From Platanthera guangdongensis (lineage: Eukaryota; Streptophyta; Magnoliopsida; Asparagales; Orchidaceae), in assembly GCA_039583875.1 (NCBI GenBank), contig CM077151.1:23926208-23990207 (forward strand): a stretch of DNA of 64,000 nt, given 5' to 3'. The notes beneath the pieces are model-generated. The model searched no databases. It was not told where the DNA came from and was given only the letters and a program-made list of their open reading frames with translations. This document shows positions 32,961 to 43,361 of this stretch, one piece after another (position 1 is the stretch's first letter; every line of letters begins with the position of its first letter). The translations under genes and the position numbers were made by a program.

Positions 32961-33611
32961 ATGTTTCAAGTACTCGAGTGGTAGCGTCGTCGTAAGTCCA
33001 AGTCCCTACACGAACTCCTATCCTGCATATTGACCAACGATCTCCTCGAGTGAGATCAAGTTCCTCGGTGGAGTGATGTCATAGTCCGAGATCTCTGTAC
33101 GAGCTCCTCTCCTGCAGACCGACTACTTGCCTCCCCGAGTCGACTTACACCACTCTAGTTGAGCAAGGATCCTGAGAGTTGTCGACTCCCACAATGTTTA
33201 AGTCCTCGAGTGGCAGTGTCCTCGTAAGTCCACGTCGCTACACGAGCTCCTCTCCTGCATATTGGCCAACGACCACCTCAAGTGAGATCAAGTTCCTCGA
33301 TGGAGTGATGTCGTAGTCCAGATCTCTGTACGAGCTCCTCTCATGCAGACCGACTACTTGCCTCTCCGAGTCGACTTACACCACTCTTGTTGAGCAAGGC
33401 TCCTGAGAGCTGTCGACTTCAACAATGTTCAAGTCCTCGAGTTGCAGTGTCCTCGTAAGTCCAATTCCCTACACGAGCTCCTCTCATGCATATTAGCCAA
33501 TGACCTCCTCGAGTGAGACCAAGTTCCCCGTTGGAGTGATGTCGTAGTCCGTGAACTTTGTACGAGCTCCTCTCCTGCAGACCCACTACTTGCCTCCCGG
33601 AGTCGACTGAT
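32961..33611. repeat. 231-233-bp tandem repeat (about 2.8 units)
   Basis: Units start at equivalent ATGTT(T/C)(A/C)AAG positions: 32961, 33194 and 33425. Each contains AGTCCTCGAGTGGCAGTGTC, CACGAGCTCCTCTCCTGCA and, near its end, an ACTCTAGTTGAGCAAGG(C/A)TCCTGAGAG(C/T)TGTCGAC block resembling the 47-bp repeat that follows. The third unit runs directly into that array. Confidence 0.92.
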
Positions 33612-36031
33612 TCCCACCTCCAGTTGAGCTCGGCTCCTGCTAGGTGTCGACCTTTTTTCTCCACCTTCAGTTAAGCTCGGCTCCTGCCAGGTGTCAATCT
33701 TTTTCTCCACCTCTAGTTGAGCTCAGCTCCTGTGAGGTGTCAACCTCTTCTCTCCACCTCCAGTTGAGCTCGGCTCATGCTAGGTGTCGACTATACTCTC
33801 CACCTCCAGTTGAGCTCGGCTCCTGCTAGGTGTCGACTATACTCTCCACCTCCAGTTGAGCTCGGCTCCTACGAGGTGTCGACCTTTTCTCTCCACCTCC
33901 AGTTAAGCTTGGCTTCTGCTAGGTGTCGACTATACTCAAAACCTTCAGTGGAGATCGGCTCATGCTAGGTGTCGACCTTCTCTCTGCCTCCAGTTGAGCT
34001 TGGCTCCTGCTAGGTGTCGACTATACTTCCCACCTCCAGTTAAGCTCGGCTCCTGCGAGGTGTTGACCTCTTTTCTCTACCTTCAGTTGAGCTCGGCTCC
34101 TTCTAGGTGTCAACCTTTCTCTCCACCTCCAGTTGAGCTCGGCTCCTGCTAGGTGTCGACCTTCTCTCCACCTCCAGTTGAGATGGGCTCCTGCTAGGTG
34201 TCGACTATACTTCCCACCTCTAGTTGAGCTCGGCTCCTGCGAGGTGTCGACCTCTTCTCTCCACCTCCTGTTGAGCTCGGCTCCTGCGAGGTGTCGACCT
34301 CTTCTCTCCACCTCCTGTTGAGCTCGGCTCCTGCGAGGTGTCGACCTCTACTCTCCACCTCCAGTTGAGCTCGGCTCCTGTGAGGTATCGACCTATTCTC
34401 TCCACCTCCAGTTGAGCTTGGCTCCTGCTAGGTGTTGACTATAATTACTTCTCACCTCCAATTGAGCTCGGCTCCTGCGAGGTGTCGACCTCTTCTCTCC
34501 ACCTCTAGTTGAGCTCGGCTCCTGAGAGGTGTCGACTATACTCTCCACCTCTAGTTGAGCCCGGCTCCTGCGAGGTGTCGACCTCTTCTCTCCACCTCCT
34601 GTTGAGCTCGGATCCTGCGAGGTGTCGACCTTTTCTCTCCACCTCCAGTTGACCTCGGCATCTGTTAGGCGTCGACTATACTCTCCACCTCCAGTTGAGC
34701 TTGGCTCCTGCTAGGTGTTGACTATACTTCCCACCTCTAGTTGAGCTCGGCTCCTGTGAGGTGTCGACCTCTTCTCCCCGCCTCTAGTTGAGCTCGACTC
34801 CTACGAGGTGTCGACCTCTTCTCTCCACCTCCAGTTGAGCTCGGCTCCTGCAAGGTGTTGACCTCTTCTCATCACCTCTAGTTGAGCTCAGCTCCTGCTA
34901 GGTGTCGACTATACTCTCCACCTCCAGTTGAGCTCGGCTCCTGCGAGGTGTCCACCTCTTCTCTCCACCTCCAGTTGAGCGTGGCTCTAGCTAGGTGTCT
35001 ACTATACTCTCCACCTCTAGTTGATCTCGGCTTCTGCTAGGTGTCGAGTATACTCTCCACCTCCAATTAAGCTCGGCTCTTGCTAGGTGTCGACTATACT
35101 CTCCACCTCCAATTGAGCTCGGCTCCTGCGAGGTGTCAACCTCTTCTCTCCACCTCCAGTTGAGCTTGGCTCCTGCTAGGTGTCGACTATACTCTCCACC
35201 TCCAATTGAGCTCGGCTCCTGCGAGGTGTCGACCTCTTCTCTCCACCTCCTGTTAAGCTCGGCTCCTGCGACGTGTCGACCTCTTCTCTCCACCTCCAGT
35301 TGAGCTCGGCTCCTGCTAGGTGTCGATTATACTCTCCACCTCCAGTTGAGCCCGACTCCTGCGAGGTGTCGACCTCTTCTCTCCACCTCCTGTTGAGCTC
35401 GGATCCTGCGAGGTGTCGACCTCTTCTCTCCACCTCTAGTTGACCTCGGCTTCTGCTAGGTGTCGACTATACTCTCCACCTCCAGTTGAGCTTGGCTCCT
35501 GCTAGGTGTCGATTATACTTCCCACCTCTAGTTGAACTCGGCTCCTGCGAGGTGTCGACCTCTTCTCCCCACCTCCAGTTAAACTCGGCTCCTGTAAGGT
35601 GTCAACCTATTCTCTCCACCTCCAGTTGAGCTCGGCTCCTGCAAGGTGTCGACTATACTCTCCACCTCCAGTTAAGCTCGGCTCCTGCTAGGTGTCCACT
35701 ATACTCTCCATCTCCAGTTGAGCTAGGCTCATGCTATGTGTCGACCTTTTTCTCCACCTCCCGTTGAGCTCGGCTCCTGCTTGGTGTCGATCGTATTCTG
35801 TACCTCCGGTTGAGCTTTCTCCCGCGAGGTGTCGACCTTTTCTCTCCACCTCCAGTTGAGCTCAGCTCCTGCTAGGTGTCGACTATGCTCTCCACCTCCA
35901 GTTGAGCTCGTCTCCTGCTAGGTGTCGACTATACTCTCCACCTCTAGTTGAGCTCGGCTCCTGCGAGGTGTCAACCTCTTCTCTCCACCTCCCGTTGAGG
36001 TTGGCTCCCGCTAGGTGTCGACTATACTCTC
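33612..36031. repeat. 46/47-bp minisatellite array, left part (about 52 units)
   Basis: The unit is CTCCACCTCCAGTTGAGCTCGG + CTCCTGCTAGGTGTCGAC + TATACT or CTCTTCT, giving 46 or 47 bp. Units with C(T/G)CGAGG and those with CTAGG alternate irregularly. Tekay C is inserted after the CTCTC at 36027-36031. Short ORFs along it are repeat artefacts. Confidence 0.97.
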
Positions 36032-38545
36032 TGTAACACCTCCCCTGTAATGGACGTATAATATGGGTCCGGCCGGGGCCCCACAACATACGAACACCAC
36101 AGCTTTAGTATTAAAAGTTGATATAGCTACCCAAACTCAAAACACTTGCACAACACAGCGGAAAACCAAGCACAACTAGAAGTTATCCACTAATCCAAAA
36201 GAGTAAACAAATGGCCTTAAGGCCTTACATCAAATGTCCAAAAGGGTATACAGTACAATCAAACATGAATGTGCTCAGCACTCCTAGTCTACCTCGGCAT
36301 GCAAGCCGGACAAAAATAGTCTCAAACATACATCATCAAAAGTAGTACTACAAGAGAGAAAAACACTTCATGGGCTTAGGCCTTTTTGGCCGGCGTGCTA
36401 GCTCCTGCGTGCGATCCTTGCCCTGTAAAAATTATTAGTAACGTGGGTCAGCAAAGGCTGACCTCAAACTGTGTAACAACACATCTCCTCCCGGCCGCCC
36501 CTAACGGACCCCGGGGAACCCTCCAACCTGCAAGTCAGCACTTCATATGCAATATAAATTTCTATAAATAGAAAAACATTAAAACAGGCTTGGATGTCTC
36601 AATCAACAAACATGTTCTCTACTAGTTGAGCATATAAAGAAAGGGCCTACTATGCAACATGAATGCAACACCCGGGCTTCACCCAAGGTACCCTAAACCG
36701 TATGCATCTAGCACAACATCACAACATTTGGGTACTCACATTTCCCCAATTGGCATAAAGACGCAAACATTGAGGGAGACACAACTCCCTCACACGGCGC
36801 ACAGGCCGCCACATGGAAATCTTGCCAAGGCCCCACCCGCTCGTGGGCTTAGCCCCCGGGCTTGCCTGCAAGCTCTGACGTCTCATGTCAGGATTCCAAC
36901 AACCACAGACTGACCGATTCTAAGAAGCCTTGCTGGACCCCACCCGCTCATGGCCTCTTTGCCCGGGCTTGCCCCAAGCTTGGCATTCTCGTCAGTCTCA
37001 CAGAAGGGGACTAGTCTCGCCGGGACACTCTCCACACATGACGCACGTGTCACGGGATAGCCAGCCGACCACGGAGACATAGCCACGCCTTGGCACAACA
37101 TAACCAAGACTAAACACATCGCAATCCCTCTTTGTACCGCAGCGTTCCCGCGCTCCAAGGAAAACATCTCCAACTCGTGCGGAGCTAACCTTGTCCACCA
37201 AGGAAACCATCTCCTTTCTCATTTGGAGCTAACCTTGTCAAGGAAACCATCTACCACCACGAGGAGCTAACCTTGTCCGGGTTCGACTACATGTACTCTT
37301 TTCAAGCAAACGGGACAATCACCACCACAACACAAACGACAACTTGCCGCATCGGAAATCTCTACGAATCCCTAGTTCGTATGCAACATCACCGAGTCGG
37401 ACTAACGGTCGCGACTACGGCTTCACCCACCATGCCTAATCCACTAGCGAAGCGGATCTCTAATGCAAAGATATGCCGGGGACGGACTCAATCGACCCGG
37501 AAGTTCCTCTTGAAACTTGGCAAGCCAAAACCCCTCTCATTTGAGAGTTTGGTGCCCAAAAATTAGAGAAAAGAAAACTAGATGATGCTAAAACGTGCAT
37601 CCTAAAGACCGAGAGGAGAGATGTCGTTACCTTCCGACTCCTCTTCCTTGCCATGGCAAAATAGCCGGATGGAACACTTCGCAATGCTCCAAGCTTCACG
37701 GATCCGGACTCGGCTCGCGATTCGGAGCTCCGAAACCCTTCCTACAGCCCAAAAGTTCTTCTTCTTCCTCCTTGCTCTAGTTTCTCTCAAGAACTAAGAA
37801 AGAGAGGACTTGAAAAAGAATGAGGATCTGTAACCCTAAGTTCGGACTTAACTGTCCAGGAGATGGCCTGAACCGTTAGATCCCAAAACCAGAAAAAGAC
37901 TGGCTGCGATTCGCCTGGAAAATAAAAGACCTGGGCCGAACACGGCCTGGCACACGCCCGTGTCCAGGGCCGTGTGCCTCATTCGCCGTCTCAAATCGAC
38001 GCGCCTGGAATCAGACACGGGCATTCGACACGCCCGTGTTCAATCCGACACGCCCGTGTCCCAAGTGACACGGCCGTGTGGCCTGCCGTGTGTCTCCAAC
38101 GACACGGCCCCAACACCAACCCGAGAGGTGACACGGCCTGGGACACGCCCGTGTCCCAAGCCGTGTGCCCCAGTCTCGACACACTGTCGAGCAAAAGTGT
38201 CGACACTTGGGCCGAGTGTCGACACGGCCTCGACACGCCCTGCGACACGCCCGTGTCGCAGGCCGTGTGCCCCACTCTCGACACTTTGTCGAGCACAAAG
38301 TGTCGACACTTGGGCCGAGTGTCGACACGGCCTCGACACGCCCTGCGACACGCCCGTGTCGCAGGCCGTGTGCCTCACTCTCGACACTTTGTCGAGCACA
38401 AAGTGTCGACACTTGGGCCGAGTGTCGACACGGCCTCGACACGCCCTGCGACACGCCCGTGTCGCAGGCCGTGTGCCTCCTGCCAGAACCCAAAAAATTT
38501 TTCGGAACAGCAGACTGAACCTCTTGTAAAAACTGGGGTGTTACA
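36032..38545 (-). repeat. Tekay C 3' LTR (2,514 bp)
   Basis: On the plus strand it runs TGTAACACCTCC to CTGGGGTGTTACA. It carries the GGTCCGGCCGGGGCCCCAC box at 36065-36083 and three 102/103-bp repeat units starting at 38177, 38279 and 38382. Confidence 0.95.
38177..38481. repeat. 102-bp tandem repeat in Tekay C 3' LTR (three units)
   Basis: Units start at 38177, 38279 and 38382. The second and third read GTCGAGCACAAAGTGTCGAC (one base longer than the copy A form), so the period shifts to 103 bp. Each holds the CCTGCGACACG/CGTGTCGCAGG dyad. Confidence 0.95.
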
Positions 38546-38560
38546 ACTCTCCCCCACTTA
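38546..38560 (-). other. Polypurine tract of Tekay C
   Basis: The minus strand reads TAAGTGGGGGAGAGT directly before the TGTAACACCCC of the 3' LTR, the normal position for priming plus-strand DNA synthesis. Confidence 0.85.
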
Positions 38561-38603
38561 ACTGAATTTCGTCCCGAAATTACAAAACAAAAGGGTACAA
38601 AAC

Positions 38604-41600
38604 TTAAATTATACCTGACAACAATAGTTCTAGATAGTCTTCTAGCATGGCCTGTTCTCGCTCCCACGAGAACTCCTCACGACCGCAGTTGTCCCAACGA
38701 ACTTTCACAAGTTTAACTTCTTTATTCCGCAACTGCCGAATCTCCGAATCTTCTATAGCGATTGGAAGGACTCGCGTCCTCAAGTCTTCCTCAATCGGCA
38801 CCGATGTCGGCTCAATCACCACGCTAGCCTCCACCAAGGCTTTCCTCAACACGGAGACGTGGAAGACGTCATGTAATCCACTCAAATCTGCGGACAATGC
38901 CAACCGATAGGCTGCTTCTCCTATCCGCTCAACAATTTCAAAAGGCCCCAAAAACCTTGGACTCAACTTCTTGAGTCGGCGAATCCGCGAGACGCCTTTG
39001 AACGGCTTGACCTTCAGATAAACCCAATCACCAACTGCGAATTCTAACCTCCGGTGACGAGCATTAAAATATTTCGCTTGCCTGTCTTGTGCCACTTTCA
39101 TACGCTCTTGGATGGTCCGTACCATCTCACAAGCGTCAACTACCGCATCCTTTCCTAGAAGTTTGGTGTCTCCCGCCTCTGCCCAAGACATTGGCGTTCG
39201 ACACCGCCTCCCATACAAAGCTTCGTATGGCGCCATCTTTATACTAGCTTGAAAACTGTTGTTGTACGCAAATTCTACCATGAAGAGGTGATCCTCCCAC
39301 CTCTTGCCAAAATCAAGAACGCACATCCTCAACATATCCTCCATAGTACGGTTCGTTCTCTCCGTTTGCCCATCAGTTTGAGGATGGAACGCCGTACTAA
39401 ACTTTAGCTTCGTGCCCAAGCTCTTCTGAACCAGTCTCCAGTCCTTGGACGTAAACCGTCCATCGCGATCACTGACTATGCTCTTAGGAATTCCGTGCAG
39501 TCGCACAATGTTGCGAACATACAACTCCACCAGCTTCTCCACGCTGTCCTCTTTCCGGTTCGGGATGAAGTGAGCCACCTTGGTTAGGCGATCCACGATC
39601 ACCCAAATAGCATCATTCCCATGCTGCGATCTAGGCAAACCATGCACAAAGTCCATGGAGATGTCCTCAAATTTCCATTCAGGAATTGGAAGGGGCTTCA
39701 GGAACCCGCCCGGTTTCTGACATTCGGCCTTCACCAAGGCACACGTTTGGCAACGACTCACATACAAAGCCACATCTCGCTTCAACCCCGGCCACCAAAA
39801 GGATTTCTTCATATCCAAGTACATCTTTGTACTGCCCGGGTGAATGGAGTACTTTGAGAAGTGAGCCTCAAACATCAACTCCTCACGGAGATTGCCAAAC
39901 TGCGGTACACAAACCCTTCCGCCCTTTCTCAAGATTCCCCCGATCATCTCCCAGGTGCTGCTCTCGCCCGTTTGAGCCTCCAACACAAAAGGTTGAAACT
40001 CCACATCTAATCGAGTCGCTTCCCGAATACGATCGGACAAGTCGCTTTGCACTTCAATCCAGTTCAACCGAGCCACGCTAGACTCGCCTCTCGCAACACA
40101 TTCCAATCCAAGGGACTCCCATTCCCGTACCAACCGCTCATCATGAGCTTCGATCCAATTTCCTAGCCCCGAGTACTTTCTACTCAACGCATCTGCCACC
40201 ACATTGGCTTTACCCGGCGTGTACTGAATCGCCACTTCGTAGTCTCCAAGAAACTCAACCCATCTGCGTTGCCGCATGTTCAAGTCCTTTTGATCCAAGA
40301 GATACTTCAGGCTTTTATGGTCCGTGAAGATCTCCACTCTTGCGCCATAAACATAATGCCGCCAAATTTTCAGCGCGAAGATTACCGCCGCCAACTCCAA
40401 GTCATGGACGGGGTAATTCCTCTCATGAGGTTTCAGCTGTCTAGACCCAAAAGCTATCACCTTCCCATGTTGCACCAAAACGCAACCCAAACCGCATCCC
40501 GATGCGTCACTGAAAATTTGAAATCCATCTGTCCCTTGCGGTAAACTCAAGATCGGAGCCATCATAAGCCTCTCCTTTAGTGCCTCGAATGCTTGACCGC
40601 ACTCTTGGGTCCACACAAATTTATGGTCTTTGCGAGTGAGAGAGGTGAGGGGTAGAGCTATCTTCGAGAAATTCTCCACGAATCTCCTATAATACCCGGC
40701 TAGTCCAAGAAAACTTCGGACTTCCGCCACGGTCCTCAACACCGGCCAATCTCTGATGGCCTCCACTTTCGCTGGATCCACTGCCACCCCATCACCACTA
40801 ATCACGTGGCCCAAAAATGCCACCTTCTCCAACCAGAACTCGCATTTGGAGAATTTTGCATACAACTCATTCTCCCTCAACACTTGCAAAACTATTCTCA
40901 AGTGGGTCTCATGCTCCACTTCCGACTTGGAGTACACCAGGATGTCATCGATGAAGACAACCACAAACGAATCCAAGTAATCCCGAAATACTCGATTCAT
41001 CAGATCCATGAACACCGATGGTGCGTTCGTCAGCCCGAACGGCATCACCGTAAACTCAAAGTGCCCATACCTTGTACCAAAGGCAGTTTTGGGTATGTGC
41101 TCATCCCGAATTCGTAGCTGATAGTATCCTGACTTCAAGTCCAACTTCGAATATACCACTGACCCCACCAATTGGTCAAACAGGTCGTCTATCCGAGGGA
41201 TCGGATACTTATTCTTGACGGTCAACTTATTAAGCTCTCGGTAGTCTATGCACAGGCGCATGCTACCGTCTTTCTTCTTTACAAACAACACCGGTGCGCT
41301 CCACGGTGAAGAACTGGGTCTAATATACCCTTGCTCCAACAGTTCCTGTAACTGAACCTTAAGTTCCGCTAACTCCTTTGGTGCCATCCTAAATGGAGGA
41401 CGTGACACCGGTCTAGCCTCCGGCACTAACTCGATCGAGAAGTCGATCTCCCGCCGAGGAGGCGCTCCAAGAAGTTCATCCGGAAACACATCCTTGAACT
41501 CTGCCACCACAGGCACTTCCTCAATCGACAGTTGGGAGAGACGAACCTCCAATAACGCTACAAGCGCTACACCACCCTGGTTAACCGCCCGCACCAACTG

Positions 41601-41989
41601 CATGGCCGATATCAGGGAACAGGCCACTCCACCAAGGCCCTCAAACTTGACTTCTGTTTGCCCTTTACTCCTTAAGGTCACCACCTTAGAAAGGCAGTCA
41701 ATACTGGCGCGCTGCTCTGCAAGCCAGTCCATACCCAAAATGACATCGAACTCTACTAATGGTAACACTGCCGCTTCCAGAGCGAAGACAACTCCGTCTA
41801 GCTCCCAACAAATGCGCCCTTTAGCCCCGGTGGTCATAGATGACCCATTGGGCATGCGCACTTTCAGCTCTGCTCCCGACGAGAAAGACTCAACTCCTAT
41901 TCTCCGGATGAAGCTCTCCGCAAGAAAGGAGTGCGATGCTCCTGTATCAAACAATACCCTAGCGGGGTATCCGGAAACTAACACGAAGC
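38604..41989 (-). CDS. Tekay C Pol: protease, RT, RNase H, integrase, chromodomain
   Basis: The open frame runs to 42032 (1,142 codons) but that end is a GTG inside the intron-like segment, so I start it at the acceptor, 41989. In 1,142-frame numbering: protease DTGAS at 29-33; RT with FIDD at about 360-363 (40955-40944); RNase H from [13 protein letters not shown] to [10 protein letters not shown] and ADALSRK; integrase zinc finger ending RCQTC; catalytic triad D794 (SMDFVHGLP), D855 (VSDRDGRF) and E891 (TDGQTERTN), the last two 35 residues apart; then [10 protein letters not shown] and a C-terminal chromodomain ([21 protein letters not shown]). No stop interrupts it. The chromodomain and FIDD box place it in Tekay. 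There is no ATG near the start, so translation presumably depends on joining to gag. Confidence 0.95.
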
Positions 41990-42060
41990 CTACAACATAG
42001 ACATTACACAAAAGTCTAAAAGGATGAAGCACAAAATTTAAACTTAAATTCTCTTCATAC
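41990..42060 (-). other. Putative 71-bp intron between gag and pol (Tekay C)
   Basis: On the minus strand: GTGACAG|GTATGAAGA ... TCTATGTTGTAG|GCTTCGTG. It has GT and AG ends, is AT-rich with T-rich runs (TTTAAATTTTGTG, ATCCTTTTAG, ACTTTTGTG) and contains the gag stop (TAA, 42046-42044). Removing its 71 bases shifts the frame by two and joins DVVT-G to [11 protein letters not shown], which is the continuous reading expected in this family. It is conserved in copy A. Confidence 0.7.
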
Positions 42061-43111
42061 CTGTCACCACATCAGTTTGGCGGATCGCTTCTTGCTGTCC
42101 AAGGTTGTAAGCCCTTGGTTGCACCGGTTGGAACCGAGAAGCGCTCGACTCCGCCATCTTTCCTTTCTCTGCAGCACTGGGGCCCGAGCGTACAGACTGC
42201 TCCTGCTTTGACTCTTGCCCCGCTCCCCCTTGCTGACAAGCACGGGCTATGTGCCCAACCTTCCCGCAGTTGTAGCATGTCGGCGGTCCCCTAGAGTGGG
42301 AACCCCCAGGCGTCCAGTTGCTCCTCTCACCAGATCTGGAAGTGGAAGGCTTCTTCCTCCACCTACTCCCATCAGACTTACCATGAGGTTGGGAAGGCTT
42401 CCCTTCCCCTTGCTTGGGAGTAAAACTCTTACGGCGTTGGGTTCGCTCCAAATCATTCTCCAAACTCCTGGCGGCTTCAACTAGCTCATTAAATCCCGCC
42501 CGCTTCATGGAGATGAGGGGTTGTCTCAAATTTTCCCTCAACCCTTGGTAGAAGAGGTTATCCCTCTCTACATCATCCGCCATTGTCGTTCCCGCATAAC
42601 GACCCAATCGGGTGAACTCTTGCACGTACTCATCCACTGTCTTGTCTCGCTGCATTAGATGCAGAAACTGCCTCTGCAGGGCCAACCGAGTTGAAACTGG
42701 GATATACCTCTTAAGAAAAGCGTCCCCAAACTCTTCCACTGACGGGGTGCGTCCCGGAAACTGGCGGCCGCTATGGGCCACCCACCATAACTTGGCATCC
42801 CCTTCCAACATGAAAGCCGCATACTCAGCTTTCTTTTCCTCTGGCGTCTCTGCCGCCCTTAACAGTTCTTGAATACGAACCCACCAGTCCTCCGCATCCG
42901 TTGGCGTTCCAGTACCCTTGAAGGACGGGGGATGGAAACTCAGGAAGTACTTCATGTGTCGATCTCCATGTCCAACAACTACTCTCTCCGCCAAAGGCTC
43001 CACTCGCCTGGCTTCTGCTCCTGGCACGGCCGTTGCCGTATCTGGTGTGGCAGGGGCTGCCACCTGAGCCGCTGCTGCAGCTTGAGCTGCCACCATCGCT
43101 TCTGCAAGCAT
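42044..43111 (-). CDS. Tekay C Gag (unspliced reading)
   Basis: Gag builds the particle and binds genomic RNA. From the first in-frame ATG at 43111 ([17 protein letters not shown]) the frame gives 355 residues: an Ala-rich start, a linker, the Gag core ([72 protein letters not shown]), a basic Ser/Gly/Lys-rich region, and one zinc knuckle ([14 protein letters not shown], near 42270-42230). It ends DVVTGMKRI, with the last four residues and stop lying in the putative intron. The frame is open upstream into the LTR without ATG, so a longer protein or a leader intron is possible. No internal stop is present. Confidence 0.88.
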   Translation of the reverse strand: MLAEAMVAAQAAAAAQVAAPATPDTATAVPGAEARRVEPLAERVVVGHGDRHMKYFLSFHPPSFKGTGTPTDAEDWWVRIQELLRAAETPEEKKAEYAAFMLEGDAKLWWVAHSGRQFPGRTPSVEEFGDAFLKRYIPVSTRLALQRQFLHLMQRDKTVDEYVQEFTRLGRYAGTTMADDVERDNLFYQGLRENLRQPLISMKRAGFNELVEAARSLENDLERTQRRKSFTPKQGEGKPSQPHGKSDGSRWRKKPSTSRSGERSNWTPGGSHSRGPPTCYNCGKVGHIARACQQGGAGQESKQEQSVRSGPSAAEKGKMAESSASRFQPVQPRAYNLGQQEAIRQTDVVTGMKRI

Positions 43112-43347
43112 GCGGCAGAAGTCGGCCGGGTCTACACCCGTGCCCAAAAGACCTGGAGCAGTAGCACTGCTCGCCGAGAGATCATCCCTTGCTCTTGAAG
43201 TGCCCGCCTCGTTGCTTGCACTCTTCAGGAAGACAAGAAATAAGGGATTAGTCTCCAATCTCAAGACTAAAACATAAGGACACTCATGGTCCCGTGTTAC
43301 TCTTATGTGGATAACTTCTCTACGCACTGACCTTGAATCTAACCTCC

Positions 43348-43358
43348 CTCTGATACCA
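43348..43358 (-). other. Primer-binding site, initiator tRNA-Met type (Tekay C)
   Basis: TGGTATCAGAG on the minus strand, three bases after the 5' LTR end (GGTGTTACA-ATT-TGGTATCAGAG). Confidence 0.92.
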
Positions 43359-43361
43359 AAT

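Noticed and set aside
33612..36031. CRISPR-like regular repeats
   Set aside because: Directly adjoining tandem units with no unique spacers, in plant DNA with no cas genes.
33419..36089. Repetitive short ORFs such as GAELNWRWREEVDTSQEPSS
   Set aside because: Translations of the 46/47-bp minisatellite; the alternating period breaks the frames and no start or expression context exists.
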